A DNA stretch of 64,000 nt. It comes from Aricia agestis. Its lineage: Eukaryota; Arthropoda; Insecta; Lepidoptera; Lycaenidae. The notes beneath the pieces are model-generated. The model was given only the letters and a program-made list of their open reading frames with translations. It searched no databases and had not been told where the DNA came from. The stretch spans positions 13,662,501-13,726,500 of the forward strand of contig NC_056417.1 of assembly GCF_905147365.1 (NCBI RefSeq), written 5' to 3'. Below, one piece after another: positions 35,831 to 45,000 of the stretch. Position 1 is the stretch's first letter, and every line of letters begins with the position of its first letter. Position numbers and translations under genes: made by a program.

Positions 35831-37116
35831 ATTGCTTATTTTTAATAATTGTTTCAGTAACAAGTGCAACAGTATGTCAAACTTACTGGTACAAATAAAG
35901 TTGGGATAGCTCCTTTAACCGAAATAGTATTTATTCTACTTTTTCTTTAAAAATTTTCAATGAAATGTTTGCTACATATTGTTGATTTTTTTCTTGGGAT
36001 TCCAACCAACACGCCCAATTAATTTCAGCCATTAGAGGATCTTGAGGGAATCTATAAAACAACTGATTATGATATATAAATATAAACCTTCCTCTAGTTT
36101 TAGAGTCACTATATTATAGTAGTTATATTATATTAGCTATTATATTAGCTATATTATACTATACTATATTACACATTATCCGGCCGCACATTATCCGAAT
36201 TTCTGATCATGAAAATTCGGACGCCCCGCCCCGCTCATACATTTTGACACGTCAGAAATTCTTTTAGTATGATGGGTCTACAACAAAATGTATGAACAGA
36301 GTGCGTTCCGCCGGGTGTCCGAATTTTTCTGCGGCCGGGCTTAAGGTGATAAATATAAAGGTAAATGATTTTTATTTTAGTTTTATGTTATTGTAAAATA
36401 TCGATAAGCATATCGATAAATTTGATTCAAGCACTAGCGTATATGTAAAAAAAATTTATGAAAAATTTTTCTTCAAAATTTGTGTAATATAAGAACAATA
36501 GTACCTTTAGTTACGCAAAATATGAAAGTAAAAAGGAGGATTCACAATATTTTATTTGAAATAGAGAACTAAAGACAGAATATAGCAAAAATAAACACAT
36601 CGTATATACGACATGAAGATTAATTACCTGTGAAATGTATATTTTTCCGGATTATTCTTATGATTTACACTGCAAACAGTTACAGCACAATTTTTTAAAT
36701 ATTATAATATTTATTAAAATAACAAACAAATTGAACAATATATTGGAAATACCGAAAGAGCTTAAAAACGATTGACGACTTTTACGACCTGTCAAATAAA
36801 AGTTGTTATAATTTTCATTAGACTGCCTCTCTCTTTTCATCTTGTTATAATTCCTTAAAGGATTTTCTTCTCTCTCGCACTCTTTGTTGGTCTTTAGCAT
36901 TATAGGTTTATGGTTTTTAACATCAAATGGAATGCGGCTTTATTGATTACAGATATTATCGATTCTCTCATTCTTAAGCATAAGCACAACTCTATTATTT
37001 TAAACTGGCAAACATTTTACAGACGTCAAAAATTTTGACATCGCATCACATTCGCAAGGCAGGAGAAAATTAATTTTACGGCAAATAAATCGGATTCTTT
37101 CCGATAGACCGTAATC
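35831..37116. other. Intergenic sequence upstream of ATP synthase subunit f
   Basis: Apart from the MITE at 36179-36340, no gene is seen. The last 150 bp are likely promoter and 5'UTR of the ATP synthase gene. The ORFs are AT-rich chance frames. Confidence 0.4.
36179..36340. mobile_element. Harbinger-like MITE (GGCCGCACATT family), copy 1
   Basis: The left end TCCGGCCGCACATTATCCGA pairs with the right end reading TCGGACA...GCGGCCGGGC. TTA at 36176-36178 and at 36341-36343 is a 3-bp target duplication, as for PIF/Harbinger. A second copy is at 41376-41563. Confidence 0.75.
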
Positions 37117-37822
37117 ATGGCCATCGGTGATTATCCAAAAGAGTATAATCCAGCGGTTCATGGGCCCTACGACCCCGCTCGTTACTATGGAAAACGTAAG
37201 TTTCTTGACAAAATTGTGACCATGGCTAGAAATGATCAACATTGACGATTATGTAATTTTGTTTTACAAAAATTTTTAGCTGATACTCCTTTCGGACAAG
37301 TGAAAATCTCTGAACTCGGGGCGTGGCTCGGACGCAGGAACAAGACTCCGTCCGCGTTCGCCGGAGCTTGCAGCCGAGGTACATTTCTGATCCAATTATA
37401 GGTTATGTCATTACAAGTTTCTAAAGTTTTAGCTAAATTTTTTATTATATTTTATAGCCTGGTGGAGGTGGCAACACAAGTACATGCAGCCTAAGAGAAT
37501 GGGTATTGCCCCACTCTTCCAACTTGTGGTTGGATCAATGGCTTTCTTCTATGTTATCAACTACGGCAAAATCAGTAAGTATTATTTTATCAAAACTCTA
37601 GTAACAATTTTCTTTTATACTAGAAATACTTTAAAATTAAGTAGTTTGTTGTGTTTTAATATATATTATATAGTGTGGAAGAGGAATTCATATTAAATCA
37701 AGCAGTTTTGTAACAGAAATTCTGATCAACTTATATCAATTCAACACTTGTGTAACCGTTGCTTGGAATAAACAATTCTTATTCAATTTTCAGAGCACCA
37801 CAGGAACTACAAGTACCACTAA
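37117..37822 (+). CDS. ATP5MF: ATP synthase membrane subunit f, mitochondrial
   Basis: Small subunit of the membrane part of mitochondrial F1Fo ATP synthase, in the inner membrane. Exons 37117-37195, 37280-37378, 37458-37574 and 37794-37822 give 107 residues, the usual insect length. It starts MAIGDYPKEYNPAVHGPYDP, continues with TPFGQVKISELGAWLGRRNK, then AWWRWQHKYMQPKRMGIAP, a single transmembrane segment LFQLVVGSMAFFYVINY, and ends in a basic tail KHHRNYKYH. All junctions are phase 1 with good GT/AG sites. A poly(A) signal AATAAA lies at about 37929. There is no cleaved targeting peptide, as known for this subunit. Confidence 0.96.
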
Positions 37823-38011
37823 AGGGCTGTTGATGCTGGTATTGCATTCAAGAAATCAGTGTAAATTATTTCTTTGGATGGATAATTCCTTGCATGCTTA
37901 TTTCATTAGATGTGGGTTAAACAAACAATAAAATAGTAAAAATCTTTAGTTTTATTTATTGTGTTTTGGCACTAGGTTAGCTATGCAAATTTCCTATTAG
38001 CCCATCAAGAT

Positions 38012-38325
38012 CCAAGACCCAAGCAGCCCACAGCGGCCGCATAACAATTGAATATATATTGTGTCTGTGATTCCTACGATCAAAGCATTAAAACCTATTC
38101 TGAGTTTCACTATTGCATGATTTTGATAATAAGATAAAATAGTTAATGGAATCAGGCGTTACTTTGCGGAAATCCATAGTTTAAATTTAGTTTGTTATTA
38201 TTTTTAGCAATATTCCGCGAAAACAACTTCAACTCAGAATAGGTTTTAATGCTTTGATCGTAGGAATCACAGACACAATATATATTCAATTGTTATGCGG
38301 CCGCTGTGGGCTGCTTGGGTCTTGG
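38012..38325. repeat. Perfect 95-bp inverted repeat element
   Basis: 38012-38106 and 38231-38325 are reverse complements over 95 bp with no mismatch seen; the arms start CCAAGACCCAAGCAGCCCAC and the spacer is 124 bp. This looks like a young MITE with long TIRs. A degenerate relative is at about 40065-40140. It lies just downstream of ATP5MF. Confidence 0.75.
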
Positions 38326-38599
38326 AATGCCCATCCGACGCATGGATCATCTTACTTGTCAGACAATCAGGTGATCAGCCTGCATTGTCCTAACCAAACT
38401 TGGAAATAACATGTTTCCAACGCGGGAATCGAACCCACGACCTCCGAGTCAAGAGCCGCGCTCTATACCACTAGACCACGGAGGCGTTAATAAAGGAAAA
38501 GTAATAATAATGGGAATCGAACCCACGACCTCCGAGTCAAGAGCCGCGCTCTATACCACTAGACCACGGAGGCGTTAATAAAGGAAAAGTAATAATAAT
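38326..38599 (-). mobile_element. tRNA-derived SINE with an 88-bp tandem duplication of its head
   Basis: On the minus strand the head reads GCCTCCGTGGTCTAGTGGTA...GGTCGTGGGTTCGATTCCC, with A and B box-like parts, and the body continues to ATGCCCATCCGACGCATGG. The head occurs twice: 38424-38511 and 38512-38599, identical over 88 bp. The 3' acceptor half of a tRNA is missing, so this is not a functional tRNA. The same body occurs at 63934-64000. Confidence 0.75.
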
Positions 38600-38733
38600 T
38601 CACTATGTGGGTCACCTGACGCCGCATTCGTCACTCGACGCCGAGGCGCACAGGCGATCACGTTTAGCCCGTCAGCAGTATCCCGGGACGAGTCAACGAA
38701 CACCGCCACTGCCGCCCCCGCCCGCGTTCCCCT

Positions 38734-38910
38734 CAGGGCTGTAGCTACAGTCAGATTTGAGGTAGGGCAGCATTGGTTACAGATAGGGCAGAAGTACAAA
38801 AATATTATCATAATTTATTGATTTCTTGGGTTTTGGTATTTTTAAGGTAGGGCATTATGATTTTAAGGTAGGGCATTGCCCCCCAATGCCCCCCTCTAGC
38901 TACGGCCGTG
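38734..38910. mobile_element. hAT-like MITE with CAGGGCTGTAGCTA end
   Basis: The 177-bp element starts CAGGGCTGTAGCTACAG and ends CTCTAGCTACGGCCGTG. The 8-bp target duplication GTTCCCCT lies at 38726-38733 and 38911-38918. CAGGG-type ends with 8-bp duplications are classic for hAT. Confidence 0.85.
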
Positions 38911-38918
38911 GTTCCCCT

Positions 38919-39439
38919 CCCAGTTGCGCCGACGCCGAGTTCACAGGCGACTCAGCAAAACTACGCGATTGTTGCTGGTCACCCCGCATCTCCCACGCGG
39001 GCGTACAAAAATGAGGAGAATGAGAGCTGTAAGTGGAGAGGAGGAAGAAGAATGAAGAAGAAACGCGCCCTATGTACCTGAGCTGCGTCTGCGGAGCGAG
39101 GTCCCCGCGACGCCCCTGTACATATCTCGCCTGCACTGGTCCATGGAACTACATCAGTAAGAAGACATCCCTCCTGTTACTGAGACTTTGATGTCTGTCT
39201 GTCTACAGGCTGTATCTCAAGAACCGTTTTAGCTAGATTTCTATTATATTGTTATATTTTTTTACTGAAATATTTCCCTTGACCTCTGGCAAAACCCCTA
39301 CAGAGTACAGCCCATGGAGGTCATGACCCATAGGTTCAAAAACACTGACCTAGAGTTCATTTTAGGAGTAACATTGGAATTAAAAGCAGATGAAATAAAA
39401 ATCATTATATTCAAAAAAATATTTACTTAAATACAATAA
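38919..39439. other. Intergenic sequence downstream of MANF
   Basis: 38919-39140 is GC-rich; the open frames there have no recognisable motif. 39180-39410 contains LINE-like tail text (TGTCTGTCTGTCTACAGGC). No gene is supported. Confidence 0.35.
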
Positions 39440-39565
39440 TTTATTCTACTGTAAATGCAAACATCATTCACTTGAACACATTCAGAAACGAGATCTCTGA
39501 ACTTCACTTGAACTTTAGCATCCACAGGCTCTGAGATATCACATCAAAGTCCATGAAATAATTCA
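39440..39565 (-). other. MANF: Probable 3'UTR exon of MANF
   Basis: On the minus strand an acceptor TTTTTTTTCAG precedes 39565, and AATAAA is formed by TTTATT at 39440-39445. A donor AGGTAAAC lies 16 nt after the MANF stop codon (exon end 40172). Together these predict a 3'UTR intron of about 600 nt. An alternative reading as the last coding exon of another gene (18 codons, then TGA) is possible but less economical. Confidence 0.45.
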
Positions 39566-39662
39566 CTGAAAAAAAAGCTACCATTAGTTTACAATAAAAA
39601 ATATTAGTTTACTACAAATGAATACATGTACAAACACACAAATAAGTATACTTTATATATTT

Positions 39663-39718
39663 TAATTGTACCACATAGTCAAGAATCAAGTTTGATTCTT
39701 GACTATGTGGTACAATTA
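39663..39718. repeat. Perfect 27-bp palindrome arms in the MANF 3' intron
   Basis: 39663-39689 and 39692-39718 are exact reverse complements (core GTACCACATAGTCAAGAATC) with a 2-bp spacer. It would form a strong hairpin in DNA or RNA. Confidence 0.7.
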
Positions 39719-39796
39719 TGATGATTCATTACTCCTAAGCAAGTCAGCTTGTTTTCTGTGTGCTAGTTACAAATATGTCATACAAAAATTATCTCT

Positions 39797-39966
39797 GATG
39801 CCTAGTTTCTGATTTTTTTTACCGGAGTTTTTTGATGCTATCAAAACAAAAGCAATAGTAAAAAGATTTACTATTGCTTTTGTTTTGATAGCATCAAAAA
39901 ATTAACCAATCAACAACAATAGTGAATAGATTAACTCCTGTCAAAAACATCAGAAACCAGGCATTA
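39797..39966. mobile_element. MITE with a nested perfect palindrome
   Basis: The outer ends TGCCTAGTTTCTGAT and ATCAGAAACCAGGCA are inverted. Inside, 39829-39862 and 39867-39900 are perfect 34-bp reverse complements (core GATGCTATCAAAACAAAAGC) around AAGA. It lies in the proposed MANF 3'UTR intron. Confidence 0.6.
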
Positions 39967-40064
39967 ATAATTCCGCCCACATCTGAAATCTTGTCTTGTC
40001 TAAATTTAGTAATTTTGTTATAGGAATTAGCTATTGTTAAAACAATGGAAGATGTTTAAATTAA

Positions 40065-40140
40065 TACCTCGATTGTGGGAATCGCACACACAATAGATTT
40101 TCAATTGTTATTTGCGTGTGTGTGGGTGCCGCTTGGGGAT
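40065..40140. repeat. Degenerate relative of the 95-bp inverted repeat
   Basis: GATTGTGGGAATCGCACACACAATA...TTCAATTGTTAT...TGGGTGCCGCTTGG matches the right arm of the element at 38012-38325 with many differences. It lies just 3' of the MANF coding region, within the proposed 3'UTR intron. Confidence 0.5.
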
Positions 40141-40187
40141 ATAAAATAGAAAAGAAAAAAAACATGTTTACCTAAAATATCCAATTA

Positions 40188-40709
40188 TTACAATTCAGAT
40201 CTACCCATGTACTTGGGTTTTAACTCTTCTATTCTCTTAATAAAGTCCGTCTTTTCAATGCAACCATCGCACACCTCGTCCCAGTCGTTTAGGATCTTCT
40301 TCAAGTCACGAACCTTCAGTTTCTTGAGATCGACGTTATTTAAATCAATCTGTTTCTCGAATCGAAGGTCGCAGATCTGGGCATCCTTCTTCTTCAGCTT
40401 TTCGCAAATTTTGTCAGCGGGCATCGACCAGCTAAGCGGTTTAGACAACTCTCCGAGGATGCCGGTAGCCGATTCCTCGAGACCTCCTAAATAGTAGCAG
40501 AACCTATTCTCTTTATTCTTCGAACCTTTGCAGAACTTCTTGAAGTCTCTCTCTATGAGTTTCGGGTCCTTCTTTACGTCGTCTGTTAATGTGGCTGCGA
40601 ATTTTTCTACGGTTTTAATACACACTTCACAATCGCCTTCCTTCAGTGCGAGGGTGATTTGTAGGCACGCGGCCAGGAATAATAAATGAAAAGTACTAAA
40701 TTGCACCAT
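40188..40709 (-). CDS. MANF: Mesencephalic astrocyte-derived neurotrophic factor (MANF)
   Basis: ER-resident and secreted stress-response protein that protects neurons and supports ER protein folding. The 173-residue product has a signal peptide (about residues 1-22, cleaved near ALA). The saposin-like N-domain has Cys 27, 30, 60, 71, 102 and 113. The SAP-like C-domain carries the CDGC pair (Cys 147 and 150). This gives the eight conserved cysteines of the family. The C-terminus RSEL is a KDEL-like ER retrieval signal. The coding region is a single exon. A donor just after the stop suggests a 3'UTR intron. The gene lies between ATP5MF and the Copia element. Confidence 0.97.
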   Translation of the reverse strand: MVQFSTFHLLFLAACLQITLALKEGDCEVCIKTVEKFAATLTDDVKKDPKLIERDFKKFCKGSKNKENRFCYYLGGLEESATGILGELSKPLSWSMPADKICEKLKKKDAQICDLRFEKQIDLNNVDLKKLKVRDLKKILNDWDEVCDGCIEKTDFIKRIEELKPKYMGRSEL

Positions 40710-41156
40710 CTTTTGTTGCTGTTACGTATCGTTTGTTCAATATGTTCCTTGGGATCTCTGAAACCCACTTATTTGTAGCAAAACTTATACAAAATTGATG
40801 CAGAAATAATTCGGAACTATATCGTAGATTCCCAGGACAGCAGACGTTGACAGCTTTACTTGGCGAATCGTGATTGGTGCACGTTGATCGATGACGTCAA
40901 AAATGGAACGTCAAAGACGTAGGAGAAAAATGCACACTAGGGTAAAATGACTAGTGATTGGACAGTACTAGTCATTGGACAAATTTCAAGGATTCCCCTC
41001 GATTCCTCATGGATCCCATCATCAGATCACCATTTTTGTGAACATGGTACCAACCTCGGATTCAACCTTGTACAACAACAAAATAATCATGAAGATCGGT
41101 TTACGAACGGTGAAGTTATGGTTGAACATACAAAAATATATAAATTTAATATCTAG

Positions 41157-41315
41157 CTAGCTATTTGACCGAGCTTTGCTAGGTATTCGATAAAACACGA
41201 ATAAAATGACATTTTCTAAAAAGATCGATTTATCGCCCCCGAAACCCCCTATACAGGGTGTGACAAAAATAAGTGATAATACTTTGGGGTGTGTATGTGT
41301 TCCTTGTAGAGAGTT

Positions 41316-41367
<52 letters not shown>

Positions 41368-41577
41368 CTCGTTTAGCCCGGCCGCACATTGTCCGAAATT
41401 TCTGATCAGAAACAGTTGAACGTCCGCGCTGTCTCTTACATTTTGTACTGAACCGAGTGAGCTCGAACTCGCCGGAAGGATATTTCGGACAGTGCGCGGG
41501 GTGGCGGTCCAGTGAAATTCAACTGTTTCTGATCAGAATTCGGACAATGTGCGGCCCCGGGGCTTAAAGATATAAGA
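41157..41577 (-). mobile_element. Helitron in reverse orientation, split by a Harbinger-like MITE
   Basis: CTAGCTATTTGACCGAGC at 41157 is the complement of the Helitron 3' end. AAAGATATAAGA ending at 41577 is the complement of the 5' terminus TCTTATATCTTT, flanked by T (A on the minus strand). A (TA)n tract (41320-41363) lies inside, and a CAGGGTGTGACAAAAATAAG fragment at 41254 looks like another insertion. The MITE at 41376-41563 splits the 5' end. Confidence 0.65.
41376..41563. mobile_element. Harbinger-like MITE (GGCCGCACATT family), copy 2
   Basis: The left arm GCCCGGCCGCACATTGTCCG pairs with the reverse complement of the right arm, GCCCCGGGGCCGCACATTGT. Both continue into TCTGATCAGAAACAGTTGAA. 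TTA at 41373-41375 and 41564-41566 is the target duplication. Removing the element restores the Helitron 5' sequence TCTTTAAACGAG, which confirms the boundaries. Confidence 0.85.
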
Positions 41578-41639
41578 TATAAACAGACGAACGTAATATA
41601 ACCTCATCCTTTTTGGAAGTCGGTTAAAAATGGATTTTC

Positions 41640-41802
41640 AATTGTATTAGTAACACTAAAACTCTAAAACGGCTGAACGGATTAGGCTAAGGGAAGGTTT
41701 TAAAGTGAAACGAAGTGCCTGGTAGAGACTGCTTCCAGCAGTAAGGCCGCCAATTCAAACTATTTCTGTTTTTGTAACGTGTGCTAATTGGTCTGTTTTG
41801 TT
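41640..41802 (+). mobile_element. LINE 3' tail that hosts the Copia insertion
   Basis: GACTGCTTCCAGCAGTAAGG and CCGCCAATTCAAACTATTTC resemble the 3'UTR of the LINE at 25397-26280. The tail continues after the Copia element at 46384-46430 (GAATAAAGAG, then a T/A-rich run). Copia is thus younger than this LINE. Confidence 0.55.
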
Positions 41803-42033
41803 TGTTGAGGTAAACCTCTTTAGTGTAAGATGGTGTTGGCCGTGCAGATTTTAGAAGATGTTTATTTCCTATGTTTTTGATATTTGACACCTTGTCAGTT
41901 TTGAGTGTTCTGTTGATTGGTCTAAAGAAAACCAATATATGATTTACTTTATATACATTGCTTTTTTATTAATTTCACAAAGTACTTCATTCCACCGGAG
42001 CCGAATTAGGATAGAAAACGACTCCCTGTAAAA
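41803..42033 (+). repeat. Copia 5' LTR
   Basis: 231 bp, identical by eye to 46153-46383. TATA-like sequence (TTACTTTATATACATTG) lies near 41943-41959, about 75 bp before the end, a plausible promoter. Confidence 0.92.
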
Positions 42034-42075
42034 GGTTATGTGCCCAGAACGTAAGAAGTACTAAAAATATTCATT

Positions 42076-45000
42076 ATGGAATTAAGTAAAATGCAAATCT
42101 CAAAGTTGGATGGTACTAACTGGGTGCAGTGGCGATACAGGATGACTGCACTACTGAGAGGTATGGATGGGCTTATCGATATTGTGAATCGTAAAGTTAG
42201 TAAGCCAGAGAAGCCAGCAATCAACAGTGGCGATGCTACTGCTGCAGCGGCAATGGCCGAATACAAGAAGAATTTAGGAGAGTACTTGAAACTAGAAAGT
42301 ACGGCTCTTTTATTGATTACGAACAATATTTCCGATGAAGCATTAGATAAGGTGATCAGGTTTTCAAGTCCAAGTGATGTCTGGGATGAACTACATCGGC
42401 TATATGACGGCGTGAATGATGACCGTCTGTATCACGCCTGTACGAGCCTATTTCAGTTAAAGATGGACATCTCAGACGACATTGCGACTCATATATCCAA
42501 AGCGAAGAATTTGTGGCATAATCTAAACCAAGAGCTAGTTAAGGCTGATGATGGGAAGGAGCTGCCAGAAATAATACTTATCTGCAAGATTTTGGATACA
42601 TTGCCGGAAGAATATTTTTCCTTCAAGTCGAGTTGGTTAATGATGTCAAAGAAGGACAGAACTATAGACAATCTGACCAGTCAGCTTTGTGCCCATGAAA
42701 GGGCATTGACGACAACCTCCAAGGAAGATACTGGATGCGTGTCAAGATCCACTGGTGAAGCTTTGATTGTTGACCGTACGCGAAGGTCTATAAAGAAAAA
42801 ACCCAAAGCGTTTAAGTGTCATAGTTGTGGTGAAGTTGGGCACTTCAAGAAGGACTGCCCTAAAAAGGAACGGCGCGGAAAAGCAGGAATGACCAACATG
42901 ATGGCTGTGCTGGTCAACGTCATTGATTGTAACACGGATCGGGATGAGTGGTACGTTGACAATGGCGCCACACATCACGTTACAATGAGAAGTGACTGGT
43001 TCCAGGATTTCGAGCGTTTCCAAGAACCACACATGGTAACCACTGCTGATGGGAAAGTGGTAGATGCGCTAGGAAAGGGTTCGATTCTTATGCAGACAAA
43101 GAAAAGAACATTCTTAATGAATGACGTGTGGCTAGTTCCGAAAGTCACGAAGAATCTTTTTTCGGTGCTCTCAGCACATGATATAAACACGGAAAGTTTG
43201 TTTACGTCACAAGGCACTACTTGCTCATTTAGCATTAAAGGAGAATTGTGCGTGACTGGAAGTAGACAAAAACATGGCGGTTTGTACAAACTGAACTGTA
43301 AACCGATTCAACCCAAGAAAATGGTGATGTTGAATGCAATTGACACGTTACAGCTTTACCACGAACGTATGGGTCATCAGGACAAACGCCATGTGAAGCG
43401 AGTAATAGAACGAGAACTTGATGTAAAGGCAAAGGACAGTGGGAGTCTATGCGAAGGATGCATTTTTGGAAAGACACATAGGAAGAAGTTTGGTGTCCGA
43501 GTAAAAGCTGTCAGTCCAGGAGAACGCATTCACTCTGATGTATGTGGTCCATTCCCACCAAGTTGTTCGAAGTCTCGGTATTTCGTTATATTCAAAGATG
43601 AATTCTCCAAGTACCGTTACGTGTACATCATGAAAAATAAATCGGAAGTACCTGAGTTACTAAGTCTGATGTTAGCAGATGCGAAGGCAGCAGGTCACCG
43701 AATTAAGGAATTTCTGAGTGATAACGGAGGCGAATTCGATAATGAAAAAGTACGTAAAGAATTGGACAAGTACGGAATACACCAACGGTTGGTTATGCCT
43801 TACACGCCTGAACAGAATGGCATTAGTGAAAGGGAAAACCGCACAATCGTGGAAATGGTTAGAGCAATGATGTATGCACATGAAGAACTTCCTCAAGTTT
43901 TATGGGCTGAGTTGGTGAAGACTGCGGTTTACATTTTGAACAGAACAGGCCCAACTTCTGTGGAAGATAAATCCCCATTCGAGCTGTGGTTTGGTAAGAA
44001 ACCACAAATTAAACATTTGAGGATCGTCGGTTCTACGTGCTACGTGCATATTCCCAAACAAAAAAGGAAGAAAATGCAGAAGAAGGCACAAAAGTGCATC
44101 TTTATTGGCTATGACAACGACGATGGGTACAGACTATGGAACAAGGAATCAAACTCTCTGGTACGATCTCGAGATGTCACATTCGATGAAAGACCTATAG
44201 AATCAAAAATTGACTCCGATGGTTCACAAGTGGAGAAAGATTTGACTGACCTGGAAGTTCCTTTATATGTTAGAAGGAGATCTACCTCTAATACTGATGT
44301 GAATGAGGACGTACTGGTTGAGAGGCACAGAGACATAGCCCAGGAAGAAAGCCAAGACGCTGTTGAAGCCCCTGTTGCCAGTGATGAGGTAGAATTAGAA
44401 AATGTACTTCCAGAGATGCCAGATGAAGATGAATCTATTGAATTAGGGGGGGAGAATGAGGAAAGAGATGAAGAACGAGTCAATGAAGAAAATGAAGGGG
44501 AGATCATTGAGCAGTTAGCAAGACATGAGATGCTCTTAAGAGACCGCTCTCTCCTCAGACGCCCTGGTAAATTCAATGATTTCGTATCATATGTCGGTAC
44601 AGATTCCTATGTAGAGCCTAACACGTACAAGGAAGCAATAGCCTGCCCTGATAAGGAGTTGTGGATTAAAGCTATGGAAAGCGAGATTGAATCCCTGAAA
44701 GAGAATAAGACATGGATTCTAGACAGGTTACCCAAGAACCGGAAAGCTATTCCATGCAAATGGGTTTATAAGGTAAAGCAAAACCCTGATGGTACAGTCA
44801 ACAAGTACAAAGCTCGACTAGTAGTAAAAGGCTTTCGACAAAGAAAGGGAGAAGACTACGACCAGACTTTTAGCCCTGTAGCCAAGATGGCAACAGTCCG
44901 AGCGGTATTGAGTATTGCAGCTAGTGAAGGCATGAAACTAAGTCAGTTCGATGTTTCAACAGCTTTTCTTTACGGATCTCTATCAGACGAAGAAATATAT

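Noticed and set aside
38424..38490. tRNA-like sequence on the minus strand with good A and B box parts
   Set aside because: The 3' half of the acceptor stem is missing and the sequence continues into a SINE body, so it is a SINE head and not a tRNA gene.
39500..39565. Short coding exon (NYFMDFDVISQSLW...) of an unknown minus-strand gene
   Set aside because: No other exons could be found; a MANF 3'UTR exon explains the acceptor and poly(A) signal more simply.
44109..44576. 155-codon antisense ORF and other minus-strand ORFs inside Copia
   Set aside because: They are shadows of the intact Gag-Pol frame, with no independent motif.
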